DNA of 64,000 bases from Hymenobacter lapidarius. Its GTDB lineage: Bacteria; Bacteroidota; Bacteroidia; Cytophagales; Hymenobacteraceae. The notes beneath the pieces were generated by a model. That model was not told the DNA's origin. It saw nothing but the letters and a program-made list of their open reading frames with translations, and made no database searches. Position numbers and translations under genes: made by a program. Below, one piece after another: positions 42,451 through 50,210 of the stretch. The stretch is taken from NCBI RefSeq assembly GCF_001816145.1, contig NZ_MDZB01000131.1:62001-126000 (forward strand). Direction: 5' to 3'. Positions within the stretch are counted from its first letter, which is position 1; every line of letters begins with the position of its first letter.

Positions 42451-43320
42451 ATGAAAAAACTTATTGCTTTCTGCTGCTGCTTAGCGCCTTTTCTGGCGGC
42501 GGCCCAGCCAAACACCGACATTTACCTTTTCGACCTGGCCGTGAAAGGCACGAAGGTGGTTCTGAGCAAGCCGCTCAACATCACGCCCCACGTGGGCTAC
42601 GACAACCAGCCCTTCTTCCACCCCACGCAGCCGCTGGTGTACTACACGGCTGTGGCCGACAGCGGCCGGACCGACCTGCGGGCCTACAACTACCAATCAG
42701 CCCAAAGTCAGGCCATTACCACCACCCGCGAGCGGGAGTTTTCGCCCACCCTCACCGAAGACCAGCAGTTTCTGTCCTGCATCATTCAGCGCGACAACGG
42801 GAACCAGGACCTGGGCCAATATCCCTTGGCAGGCGGCCCGCCCACCGTGTTGATTGACAACCTGAAAGTGGGGTACCACGCCTGGATTGACCGCACCCGC
42901 CTGCTCTTGTTTGTGCTGGCAACGCCCGTCAACGCGCTGCACTACCACGACCTGGCCACCGGCCGCGACACCGTGGTGGCCCGCAACATTGGGCGTTCCA
43001 TCAAGCGCATTCCCAACCAGGCGGCCATCAGCTTCATGCAACAAACCCCGGAGGGCACCTGGCTCATTCAGCGGTTCGATACGAAAACCCGCGCCATCAC
43101 CACCATCGCGCCGGGCCTGGCAGGGTCAGAGGACGTGGCCTGGACGCGCAACGGGCTCATGCTAATGAGTAACGGCGAACAGATTTACAGCCGCCGCCCC
43201 GGTGCCCGCGGCACCTGGCAGCCCGTGACGATAAAAGGGGCCCCCACGGCGCTGAAGAAAGCCAGCCGCCTGGCCATCAACGCTGCTGCTGATAAACTGG
43301 CGGTGGTAGTGGACGAATAG
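42451..43320 (+). CDS. Secreted TolB-like beta-propeller (PD40) protein
   Basis: This 289-residue protein has signal peptide MKKLIAFCCCLAPFLAAAQ. The mature part shows propeller-like blades with PD40-type segments: QPFFHPTQPLVYYTAVADSG, REFSPTLTEDQQFLSCIIQ and VAWTRNGLMLMSNGEQIY. Such domains bind partner proteins or ligands in the periplasm. The protein may be the periplasmic part of a larger system, but none is adjacent. I chose the ATG at 42451 for the signal sequence. Confidence 0.78.
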   Translation: MKKLIAFCCCLAPFLAAAQPNTDIYLFDLAVKGTKVVLSKPLNITPHVGYDNQPFFHPTQPLVYYTAVADSGRTDLRAYNYQSAQSQAITTTREREFSPTLTEDQQFLSCIIQRDNGNQDLGQYPLAGGPPTVLIDNLKVGYHAWIDRTRLLLFVLATPVNALHYHDLATGRDTVVARNIGRSIKRIPNQAAISFMQQTPEGTWLIQRFDTKTRAITTIAPGLAGSEDVAWTRNGLMLMSNGEQIYSRRPGARGTWQPVTIKGAPTALKKASRLAINAAADKLAVVVDE

Positions 43321-43337
43321 CGCCGGAATTTCCGGCG
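43321..43337. other. Perfect short palindrome at the gene end
   Basis: CGCCGGAA-T-TTCCGGCG is a perfect 8+1+8 palindrome directly after the stop codon of the 42451 gene. The one-base loop makes a hairpin unlikely, so a protein-binding site is more plausible. The role is unknown. Confidence 0.4.
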
Positions 43338-43372
43338 AGGTTAACGCGTTGCCAAATAGCGCATTACCATAA

Positions 43373-43424
43373 AAAAGACCTCGTGCTCAACTTCCTGCCG
43401 GAGGCTGAACACGAGGCCTTTTCA
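43373..43424. terminator. Bidirectional terminator between PD40 and threonine dehydrogenase genes
   Basis: ACCTCGTG pairs with CACGAGGC-type sequence, flanked by an A-run on the left and a T-run on the right, with a 24-nt loop. It lies between convergent genes. Confidence 0.65.
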
Positions 43425-43444
43425 TAGCGAGAATAAAAAAAAGG

Positions 43445-44437
43445 CTACGCCGGCTGCATCTCTTTCAAGTGCAGCAGCATATCGGCTGTCATTTTATCCA
43501 GGTCGAAATCGGGCTGCCAGCCCCAGTCCTGCCGGGCCTTCGAGTCGTCGATGCTGGCGGGCCAGGAGTCGGCGATTTGCTGGCGGCCGTCGGGCTGGTA
43601 GGTGACGTTGAAATCGGGCAGGTGGCGCTGGATGCTGGCGGCGCTTTCGGCGGGCGAGAAGCTCATGGCGCCCAGGTTGTAGCTGGTGCGCACCTTGATT
43701 TGGTCGGCCGGGGCGTGCATCAGGTCCAGCGTGGCTTTGAGGGCGTCGGGCATGTACATCATGGGCAGGTAGGTGTCCTCGCTCAGGAAGCACTCGTAAT
43801 TCTCGCCGGCCACGGCCTTGTGGTAAATGTCCACGGCGTAGTCGGTGGTGCCGCCGCCGGGCAGGCTCTTGTAGCCGATGAGGCCGGGGTAGCGCAGGCT
43901 CCGCACGTCCAGGCCGTGCTTGCGGTGGTACCATTCGCACCACTGCTCGCCGGCCAGCTTGCTGATGCCGTACACCGTATTCGGGTTCATGATGGTGACC
44001 TGCGGCGTGTTGTCGCGCGGGGTGTCGGGGCCGAACACGGCAATACTGCTGGGCCAATACACCTGGGCCACGCCGTGGGCCACGGCCGCTTCGAGCACGA
44101 TGAGCAGGCCGTCCATGTTCAGCTGCCAGCCGAAAAGCGGGTTTTTCTCTGCCGTGGCGGAGAGCAGGGCCGCGAGGTGGTAAATCTGCTTGGGGCGGTA
44201 TTGGCGAATGAGCTTATCGAGGCGCGAGCGGTCGAGCACGTCGAGCAGCTCGAAAGGGCCGCCGGCCAGCAGCTCGGGGTTTTTGGGGGGCCGCACGTCG
44301 GCGGCTACCACGCAGTTGGGGTCGTAGCGCTGGCGCAGGGCCGCTACCAGCTCAAGGCCCAGCTGGCCGCAGGCGCCAATAACCAGCACGGAGCCGGGTA
44401 AAACAGGGATTTCAGTGTCGCCGGGAGTGGTGGCCAT
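43445..44437 (-). CDS. SDR-type L-threonine 3-dehydrogenase (NAD-dependent epimerase/dehydratase family)
   Basis: This 330-residue extended short-chain dehydrogenase has the NAD-binding motif VIGACGQLG (GxxGxxG) near residues 19-26 and the catalytic YGISK (Tyr and Lys). WPSSIAVFGP and SLRYPGLIGY fit the short-chain L-threonine 3-dehydrogenase known from Cupriavidus and Flavobacterium. It would oxidise threonine to 2-amino-3-oxobutyrate. The kbl gene, whose product cleaves that compound, lies 1.3 kb to the right on the other strand, which supports the call. The start at 44437 is supported by an upstream box. Confidence 0.9.
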   Translation of the reverse strand: MATTPGDTEIPVLPGSVLVIGACGQLGLELVAALRQRYDPNCVVAADVRPPKNPELLAGGPFELLDVLDRSRLDKLIRQYRPKQIYHLAALLSATAEKNPLFGWQLNMDGLLIVLEAAVAHGVAQVYWPSSIAVFGPDTPRDNTPQVTIMNPNTVYGISKLAGEQWCEWYHRKHGLDVRSLRYPGLIGYKSLPGGGTTDYAVDIYHKAVAGENYECFLSEDTYLPMMYMPDALKATLDLMHAPADQIKVRTSYNLGAMSFSPAESAASIQRHLPDFNVTYQPDGRQQIADSWPASIDDSKARQDWGWQPDFDLDKMTADMLLHLKEMQPA

Positions 44438-44484
44438 GCGCGGAGTCGGGGTTGGGTGGGATGGTGGGAATGCAGATGAAGGTG

Positions 44485-44492
44485 CAAAGATA
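44485..44492 (-). promoter_or_regulatory. Candidate -7 promoter box of the threonine dehydrogenase gene
   Basis: The minus strand reads TATCTTTG, an exact TAnnTTTG match, 47 bp before the ATG at 44437. It pairs with the rightward box at 44533 in a compact divergent region. Confidence 0.5.
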
Positions 44493-44532
44493 CCGGGCCG
44501 GCCGTCGCCACAGCAGCTGTTGCGCGCTACGG

Positions 44533-44540
44533 TATATTTG
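44533..44540 (+). promoter_or_regulatory. Candidate -7 promoter box of the patatin gene, possibly leaderless
   Basis: TATATTTG is an exact match and ends 5 bp before the ATG at 44546. As with pheS and rlmN, its use would give little or no 5' leader. Confidence 0.5.
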
Positions 44541-44545
44541 GCCCC

Positions 44546-45643
44546 ATGTATAAGCGCGTTTTTTTTATAGGTTTTATCAGTTTATGGATGCTGCTGGCGA
44601 GAAGCGCGGCCAGTGGCCAGCCACCAGCGGCGGTTTCCCCACCCCGCTACCGCAACCTGGTGATGGAAGGCGGCGGCATTCGCGGCATTGCCTACGGCGG
44701 CGCCCTGCAGGAGTTGGAACAACAAGGCGTCCTCGCGGGCATCACGCGGGTGGGCGGCACCTCAGCGGGCGCCATTCAGGCGGCGCTGCTGGCGGTGGGC
44801 TACTCAGCCAGCGAAATTGTTGCGGTGGTGAATGCCACGCCCGTGCAGCGCCTCAACGATGGCCGCTTCATCTTTTTCGGCGGCAGCCACCGGCTGGTAA
44901 AGCAGTACGGCTGGTACCGCGGCGATGAGTTCGCCACCTACCTCAGCGAACTGGTGGCCCGCAAAACCAAGCAGCCCGACCTGACGCTGGGCGAGCTGCA
45001 CGCCCTGGCCCTGGCCCAGCCCACGCGCTTCCGCGACCTCTACACCACCGGTACCAACCTCACCACCCAGCGCGTGCAGGTGTTCAGCTACGAAACCACG
45101 CCCGCCATGCGCGTAGCCGACGCCGTGCGCATTAGCATGAGCATTCCGCTGTATTTCCGGGCCGTGCTGCTCGATGCGCAGAACAACGTCATTACCGGCA
45201 CGCCCACGCCCGGCCAGCCCGTTCAGGTACTGGTGGATGGCGGCCTGCTGGCGAATTACCCCGTCGATTTATTCGACAAGCCCCGCTACCTGCCCGCTGG
45301 CACCGCCGCCACGCCCGATGCCAGCGGCAACGTTTTCAACCCCGAAACCCTGGGCCTACGCCTCGACCGCGCCGAGCAGATTCCGATGGATACGGCCACC
45401 ACCGGCCGCCGCCAGCTGGCCCCGTACGACATTCAGGATTTCAACACCTATGTGGGCGCCCTCTACACCGTAGCCCTCGAAAACCTCAACCCCGTGCAGC
45501 CGCAGGACTGGAAACGCACCGTGAGCATCAACTTTCTGGGCTTTAGTCCCAAAATCAAGCGGGTGACAGATGTAGAGAAAAAGGCGCTAATGGATAGCGG
45601 GCGTGAGGGAGTGAAGGCGTTTATGGCGCGGCAGCCCAAGTAA
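44546..45643 (+). CDS. Secreted patatin-like phospholipase
   Basis: This 365-residue protein is a patatin-type lipid acyl hydrolase. It has a signal peptide (MYKRVFFIGFISLWMLLARSAASG). The oxyanion motif GGGIRG is at 42-47, the nucleophile motif GTSAG at 71-75 (Ser73), and the catalytic Asp in VDGG (Asp231). The Ser-Asp dyad is therefore complete. The C-terminal part is of unknown fold. Export to the periplasm or outer membrane suggests a role in lipid turnover. It lies between the divergent threonine dehydrogenase gene and kbl. Confidence 0.92.
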   Translation: MYKRVFFIGFISLWMLLARSAASGQPPAAVSPPRYRNLVMEGGGIRGIAYGGALQELEQQGVLAGITRVGGTSAGAIQAALLAVGYSASEIVAVVNATPVQRLNDGRFIFFGGSHRLVKQYGWYRGDEFATYLSELVARKTKQPDLTLGELHALALAQPTRFRDLYTTGTNLTTQRVQVFSYETTPAMRVADAVRISMSIPLYFRAVLLDAQNNVITGTPTPGQPVQVLVDGGLLANYPVDLFDKPRYLPAGTAATPDASGNVFNPETLGLRLDRAEQIPMDTATTGRRQLAPYDIQDFNTYVGALYTVALENLNPVQPQDWKRTVSINFLGFSPKIKRVTDVEKKALMDSGREGVKAFMARQPK

Positions 45644-45658
45644 GGCCAAGAAGGACCG

Positions 45659-45692
45659 TTCATGCTGAGCACCGCCGAAGCATCTCGCCCGC
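45659..45692. repeat. REP-like unit before kbl
   Basis: TCATGCTGAGC followed by CCGAAGCATCTCGCCCGC combines both half motifs of the family seen at 14011, but without an inverted partner nearby. It lies between the patatin stop and the kbl promoter box. Confidence 0.6.
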
Positions 45693-45726
45693 AACGCGGT
45701 TGTACGGCTGGCACGCTACAACTGTG

Positions 45727-45734
45727 TAATTTTG
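45727..45734 (+). promoter_or_regulatory. Candidate -7 promoter box of kbl
   Basis: TAATTTTG fits TAnnTTTG exactly and lies 32 bp before the kbl ATG. A TTG at 45700-45702 is the best -33 candidate, but its spacing of 24 bp is slightly long. Confidence 0.5.
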
Positions 45735-45766
45735 CTTCACTACTTCTCACCACTTCCCACCGACCC

Positions 45767-47020
45767 ATGTACGCCACTCTCCAGCCCGACCTCACGCAGC
45801 AGCTTCAGGAAATAAAGGATGCCGGCCTTTTCAAGAAGGAGCGCATCATTACCTCGCCCCAGGGCGCCGAAATTGAAACCGACGAGGCCGGCGAAGTGCT
45901 GAACTTCTGCGCCAACAACTACCTGGGCCTAAGCTCGCACCCCGAGGTGATTGCCGCCGCCAAAGCCGCTATTGATTCGCACGGCTACGGCCTGTCGTCG
46001 GTGCGCTTCATCTGCGGCACCCAGGATATTCACAAAGAGCTGGAAGCCAAGCTGGCCGAGTTCCTGGGCACCGAGGACACCATTCTCTACGCCGCGGCTT
46101 TCGACGCCAATGGCGGGGTATTTGAGCCGCTGTTCAACGAGCAGGACGCCATCATTTCCGATGCGCTGAACCATGCCAGCATCATCGACGGCGTGCGCCT
46201 GTGCAAGGCCCAGCGCTACCGCTACCTCCACAACGACATGGCCGACCTGGAAAAGCAGCTCCAGGACGCCCAGGCCAAGGGCTCGCGCCACCGCATCATC
46301 GTCACGGACGGCTCGTTCTCGATGGACGGCACCATTGCTCGGCTCGACCTCATCTGCGACCTCGCCGACAAATACCAGGCCTTAGTGATGGTGGACGAAT
46401 GCCACAGCAGCGGCTTCCTGGGCAAAACCGGCCGCGGCACTCACGAGCTGCGCGACGTGATGGGCCGCGTCGACATCATCACCGGCACGCTGGGCAAGGC
46501 CCTGGGCGGCGCCATGGGCGGCTTTACGTCGGGCCGCAAAGAAATCATCGACATGCTGCGCCAGCGCAGCCGGCCGTATCTGTTCTCCAACACCCTGGCG
46601 CCCGCCATCGTGGGCGCCTCACTGCGCGTGCTACAGTTGCTGACGGAAAGCACCGCCCTGCGCGACCAGCTCGAAGAAAACACTACCTACTTCCGCGAAA
46701 AGATGACGGCCGCCGGCTTCGACATTCGTCCCGGGCAGCACCCCATCGTGCCCGTCATGCTCTACGATGCCAAGCTGGCCCAGGAATTCGCCGCCAAAAT
46801 GCTCGACAAGGGCATTTACGTGGTGGGCTTCTACTACCCCGTGGTGCCGCAGGGCCAGGCCCGCATCCGGGTGCAGCTCAGCGCCGGACACACCCGCGCG
46901 CACCTGGACAAGGCCATTGCCGCCTTCATCGCCGTGGGCAAAGAGCTGGGCACGCTGAAAGATTCCGGCGCAGCGGCTGACGCACCCCGAGGCGAGCAGG
47001 TGGTGACCAACACGCCCTGA
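45767..47020 (+). CDS. kbl: Glycine C-acetyltransferase (2-amino-3-ketobutyrate CoA ligase)
   Basis: KBL cleaves 2-amino-3-oxobutyrate with CoA to glycine and acetyl-CoA, the second step of threonine breakdown. The 417-residue PLP enzyme has [13 protein letters not shown] near the start, the PLP site with Lys244 in GTLGKALGG, and [11 protein letters not shown] for the cofactor ring. The ATG at 45767 (MYATLQPDL) fits the family start. The last 20 residues ([18 protein letters not shown]) are an unusual extra tail. Its partner dehydrogenase lies to the left, beyond the patatin gene. Confidence 0.95.
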   Translation: MYATLQPDLTQQLQEIKDAGLFKKERIITSPQGAEIETDEAGEVLNFCANNYLGLSSHPEVIAAAKAAIDSHGYGLSSVRFICGTQDIHKELEAKLAEFLGTEDTILYAAAFDANGGVFEPLFNEQDAIISDALNHASIIDGVRLCKAQRYRYLHNDMADLEKQLQDAQAKGSRHRIIVTDGSFSMDGTIARLDLICDLADKYQALVMVDECHSSGFLGKTGRGTHELRDVMGRVDIITGTLGKALGGAMGGFTSGRKEIIDMLRQRSRPYLFSNTLAPAIVGASLRVLQLLTESTALRDQLEENTTYFREKMTAAGFDIRPGQHPIVPVMLYDAKLAQEFAAKMLDKGIYVVGFYYPVVPQGQARIRVQLSAGHTRAHLDKAIAAFIAVGKELGTLKDSGAAADAPRGEQVVTNTP

Positions 47021-47042
47021 TTTTTAGCCAAATAATCAAGCC

Positions 47043-47081
47043 AAAAAAAACCGCTTCCTTGCACAGGAAGCGGTTTTTTTT
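47043..47081. terminator. Bidirectional terminator after kbl
   Basis: CCGCTTCCT pairs with AGGAAGCGG around a 5-nt loop, with eight A on the left and eight T on the right. It lies between convergent genes. Confidence 0.9.
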
Positions 47082-47101
47082 GGGCCTTCGCAGGATGGAG
47101 G

Positions 47102-47464
47102 CTAGGCGGCTTTAAAGCCTGTGGCCTGGCGCACGCTGCGCTCGTTGCCACTCACGGGGTCGGCGTAGGAATGGTCGCTCACTTCCACCGACAAGCGCTT
47201 GCCGATGAGCTGCTTGGTGTCGAGGTCTTTGCCTTCTTCGGGCTTGATGCCCGCGGCCGAATACAGCTGCAGGATGATGGGATGGCCGGCTTCGGAATTG
47301 TAGAAGCGCTGCGATACATAACCATCTTCGCTTTCCATGCGGGCAGCGAAAAAAGGCACATTTTGGTGCTCGCTGGTGCCTTCCTCAATGGCGGTGATTT
47401 CGACCACGTGGCGGCCGTCGGGCAGGAAGCCTTTGTCCTGGCCTGCTTCAACTGAGATTTTCAT
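47102..47464 (-). CDS. Hypothetical protein, weakly DUF669-like
   Basis: This 120-residue protein has no signal peptide or membrane segment. Features are FLPDGRHVVEITAIEEGTSE near the start, the strand-rich middle and GKRLSVEVSDHSYADPVSG near the end. This layout recalls phage DUF669 proteins, thought to bind single-stranded DNA, but the resemblance is weak and no other phage gene is near. It may equally be an unrelated small beta-barrel. It is acidic and probably cytosolic. Confidence 0.6.
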   Translation of the reverse strand: MKISVEAGQDKGFLPDGRHVVEITAIEEGTSEHQNVPFFAARMESEDGYVSQRFYNSEAGHPIILQLYSAAGIKPEEGKDLDTKQLIGKRLSVEVSDHSYADPVSGNERSVRQATGFKAA

Positions 47465-47592
47465 ATAACTAAATTTATTGGGGACCTCAAACTAATTACA
47501 TTAGCTTAAACGAGGCTCCTGCAGCAGGGTTACGCCCAAGCCGCAGCTGACGCCGGCCGGCTGTATTTGTCGCTCTTCTGGCGTTGTTCCAC

Positions 47593-48435
47593 TCAGGCCG
47601 CTTTCACGCCTACCGAACTGCTGGAGCTGGCGGCCGGGCGGCCGGTGCCGCTGCTCAGCAGCCACTCGTTGAGGCGGTTGCGCAGCTCGGAGGTGGCCAG
47701 GTTGCGGTATACTTCGCCCCGATACACCAAGCTCATAGCGCCGGTTTCTTCGCTCACCACCAGCACCACGGCGTCGGTGACTTCGCTCAGGCCGATGGCG
47801 GCCCGGTGACGCAGGCCGAGCGAGGCGGGCACGTCGGGGTTTTCGCTCACGGGCAGAATGCAGCGGGCGGCCTGGATGCGGCCGTTGGCCACAATCACGG
47901 CGCCGTCGTGCAGGGGGCTGGTTTTATTGAAAATGGAAAGCAGCAGCCGCTTGCTGATTTCAGCGTCGAGCCGGTCGCCGGATTCGGCATACGGGGTGAG
48001 GTCGGAGGCCTGGGCGAAGCAGATGAGGGCGCCGGTAAACTTGTTGGAAAGGCTTTTGGCGGCCTCCACGAAGGGGCCCACCGACAGGGGCGTGGCCGTG
48101 GCGGGGCGGCCCCACTTCCAGCCGCGCACCCGTTCCAGGGCCGTGGCTTTGCCCACGCTCAGCAGAAACCGCCGGATTTCCTGCTGAAACAAAATGATGC
48201 TGGCCAGCACGCCCACGCTCATAAACTGCCCCAGGATTTTGGTGAGCAGCTCCATGCCGGTGGCTTTCACCACGAGGTAGAGCAGGTAGATGGACACCAG
48301 GCCCAGGGCCACATTCAGGGCCACCGACCCGCGCAGCAGCTTGTAGAGCTGGTAGAGCAGGATGGTCACCAAAAGCACATCGGCCGCGTCAATCCAGCCG
48401 AAATGCAGGAAATTGATGGGGAAAGGGCCGGACAT
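47593..48435 (-). CDS. cdaA: Diadenylate cyclase CdaA
   Basis: CdaA makes cyclic di-AMP from two ATP. The 280-residue protein has three N-terminal membrane helices (about 15-90) and a DAC domain with the catalytic motifs LHDGAVIV (DGA at 177-179) and LGLRHRAAIG (RHR at 209-211). The ATG at 48435 (MSGPFPINFLHFGW) fits the family start. It follows folP by 107 bp on the same strand, a gene order often seen in Bacteroidota. No cdaR or glmM partner is adjacent. Confidence 0.95.
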   Translation of the reverse strand: MSGPFPINFLHFGWIDAADVLLVTILLYQLYKLLRGSVALNVALGLVSIYLLYLVVKATGMELLTKILGQFMSVGVLASIILFQQEIRRFLLSVGKATALERVRGWKWGRPATATPLSVGPFVEAAKSLSNKFTGALICFAQASDLTPYAESGDRLDAEISKRLLLSIFNKTSPLHDGAVIVANGRIQAARCILPVSENPDVPASLGLRHRAAIGLSEVTDAVVLVVSEETGAMSLVYRGEVYRNLATSELRNRLNEWLLSSGTGRPAASSSSSVGVKAA

Positions 48436-48542
48436 ATGGCGGGGCTGAAGAAAAGTGCGGCAGACAGGGAGCCGTGGGTAAAAGAGACGCTCCGGAGCGG
48501 GGCCGTTGCACGGCAAGCCTACCAGCACTCAAATTACGGCCT

Positions 48543-49421
48543 TTATTCCGCCATTGGAAAGGTATTCGCAAATAATTGTATGGTTTGATGGGCTTCGGCC
48601 ACGTCGTGCGCCCGCAGCAGCCGGGCCCCGCCCTGCAGCGCCACCATGTGCAGGGCAGTGGTACCGTTGAGGGCCGAATCGGGACTGAGCCCCAAAGGCC
48701 CGTACACCATTTTCTTGCGCGACAACCCGGCCAGCATGGGCCGCCCCAGGGCCTGCAGCTCCGGCAGGCGGCGCAGCAGCTCGTGGCTCTGGGCGGCGGT
48801 TTTGGCAAAGCCGAAGCCGGGGTCGAGCAGCACATCGACCACGCCGGCCTGGCGCAGGGCCACAAGACCGTCGCGGAAGTGGCGCAGCAGGATGAGCACC
48901 AGGTCGTCGTCGTAGTGCGTGAGGCGGGTCATGGTTTGGGGCGTGCCGCGCAGGTGCATCAGCACGTAGGGCGCCCGCAGGCGGCCCACGGTGGCAAACA
49001 TGGCCGCGTCGAGGGTACCGCCGCCCACGTCGTTCACCATGTCGGCCCCGGCGACCACCGCGGCGTGGGCCACGCGGGCCCGGAAAGTGTCGACGGACAA
49101 AAAGGCTTCTGGAAACTCCTGGCGTAGCAGCTGCACGGCGGGCAGCAGCCGCCGGGTTTCTTCGGCTTCCGAAATATCGTCGGCGCCGGGCCGGGTGCTG
49201 TAGGCGCCTAGGTCGAGCACGGCGGCTCCGGCGGCCAGCATGGCTGTGGCCCGCGCGAGCAGGTCTTGTTCCGAAGCCACGCGGCTGCCGGCGAAAAAAG
49301 AGTCGGGCGTGAGGTTGAGGATGCCCATCACCCGCGGCTGGTGCAGGCTGAGCAGCCGGCCGTGGGGCGAGAGGAGCGAATTGGGGTAAGAGGGAAAGAG
49401 GGCAGGAGAGTAGGAGGGCAT
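48543..49421 (-). CDS. folP: Dihydropteroate synthase
   Basis: FolP joins p-aminobenzoate to the pterin pyrophosphate in folate synthesis. The 292-residue protein has the signature MGILNLTPDSFF, LDLGAYSTRPGAD and DVGGGTLD, with the end segments DPGFGFAK and GLSRKK. The start at 49421 (MPSYSPALFPSYPNSLLSP) makes an N-terminal extension encoded by the purine-rich arm of a repeat element; the family normally begins nearer HQPRVMG. The true start might be further in, but no better ATG exists before the conserved region. Confidence 0.92.
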   Translation of the reverse strand: MPSYSPALFPSYPNSLLSPHGRLLSLHQPRVMGILNLTPDSFFAGSRVASEQDLLARATAMLAAGAAVLDLGAYSTRPGADDISEAEETRRLLPAVQLLRQEFPEAFLSVDTFRARVAHAAVVAGADMVNDVGGGTLDAAMFATVGRLRAPYVLMHLRGTPQTMTRLTHYDDDLVLILLRHFRDGLVALRQAGVVDVLLDPGFGFAKTAAQSHELLRRLPELQALGRPMLAGLSRKKMVYGPLGLSPDSALNGTTALHMVALQGGARLLRAHDVAEAHQTIQLFANTFPMAE

Positions 49422-49549
49422 GAGCGTGGCCGGACGGAACAAGGGCTCAATATCCGTAGACGGTAGCGAACTTGCAGCGGCGATGGGCACCTGATTACAT
49501 TCCCTCTTCCCCCTGCCCTCTTCCCCCCTGACCTCTTCCCCCCTGCCCC
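49364..49549. repeat. Inverted purine/pyrimidine tandem-arm repeat element across the folP start
   Basis: The left arm (about 49364-49420) is G/A-rich with units like GGGTAAGAGGGAAAGAGGGC. The right arm (49500-49549) is C/T-rich with three imperfect copies of a CTCTTCCCCCCTGC-like unit, that is the inverted form. A core of about 80 bp lies between. The left arm is translated as the folP N-terminus and the right arm ends 4 bp before the GTG start of the DUF1599 gene. Confidence 0.65.
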
Positions 49550-49553
49550 AACC

Positions 49554-50090
49554 GTGCAAACTCCCGACCACTACGACCTGCTGCTGGACCGCTGCCGCAC
49601 CCTGTTTCTGGCCAAAACCCACGACTACGGCACGGCCTGGCGCATTCTGCGTCTGCCGTCGGTCACGGACCAGATTTTCATCAAAGCCAACCGCGTCCGC
49701 ACCATCCAGGAAACCGGCGTGCAGCTGGTGGCCGACGACGTGAACGAGGAGTTCGTGGCCATCGTCAACTACTGCCTCATTGCTCTGATGCAGCTGCACC
49801 TGCCCGCCGGCACCCCGCTGGACATGAGTGCCGAGGCCGTGGCCGCCGCCTACGACCATGAGGCAGCCGAAAACCGCCGCCTGCTGCTGGCCAAAAACCA
49901 CGACTACGGCGAAGCCTGGCGCCAGATGCGCGTGGCCAGCATCACGGACCTCATTCTGATGAAGCTGCACCGCGTGAAGCAGCTCGAAAACATCGGCGGC
50001 GACGCCTGGGTGAGCGAGAGCGTGGAAGGCAGCTACCGCGACATGCTGAACTACGCCGTGTTCGCGCTGATTTTGCGCGGCGAGGAATAG
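49554..50090 (+). CDS. DUF1599 domain protein with internal duplication, GTG start
   Basis: This 178-residue protein consists of two similar halves: LFLAKTHDYGTAWRILRLPS...DQIFIKANRV and LLLAKNHDYGEAWRQMRVAS...DLILMKLHRVKQ. The repeated HDYG.AWR motif is the DUF1599 signature (nucleotide modification-associated domain in some databases). It has no membrane segment. The start is a GTG at 49554, directly after the repeat arm. It is divergent from folP and upstream of the DoxX protein gene. The function is unknown. Confidence 0.88.
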   Translation: MQTPDHYDLLLDRCRTLFLAKTHDYGTAWRILRLPSVTDQIFIKANRVRTIQETGVQLVADDVNEEFVAIVNYCLIALMQLHLPAGTPLDMSAEAVAAAYDHEAAENRRLLLAKNHDYGEAWRQMRVASITDLILMKLHRVKQLENIGGDAWVSESVEGSYRDMLNYAVFALILRGEE

Positions 50091-50210
50091 CTAACGCAGC
50101 AACCGCCAACAAGAAAGTCGTGTCCAGCACGACCGCGCAGTTATCGCGGCCCACCACCAAACCAAACTTTGCGCGCTGTCCAGCCGTTTGCCACGGACTT
50201 ACTTTGTCTT

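Noticed and set aside
47102..47464. A prophage remnant around the DUF669-like protein
   Set aside because: The resemblance is weak and the neighbours (kbl, cdaA, folP) are all housekeeping genes; no integrase, attachment site or other phage gene is seen.
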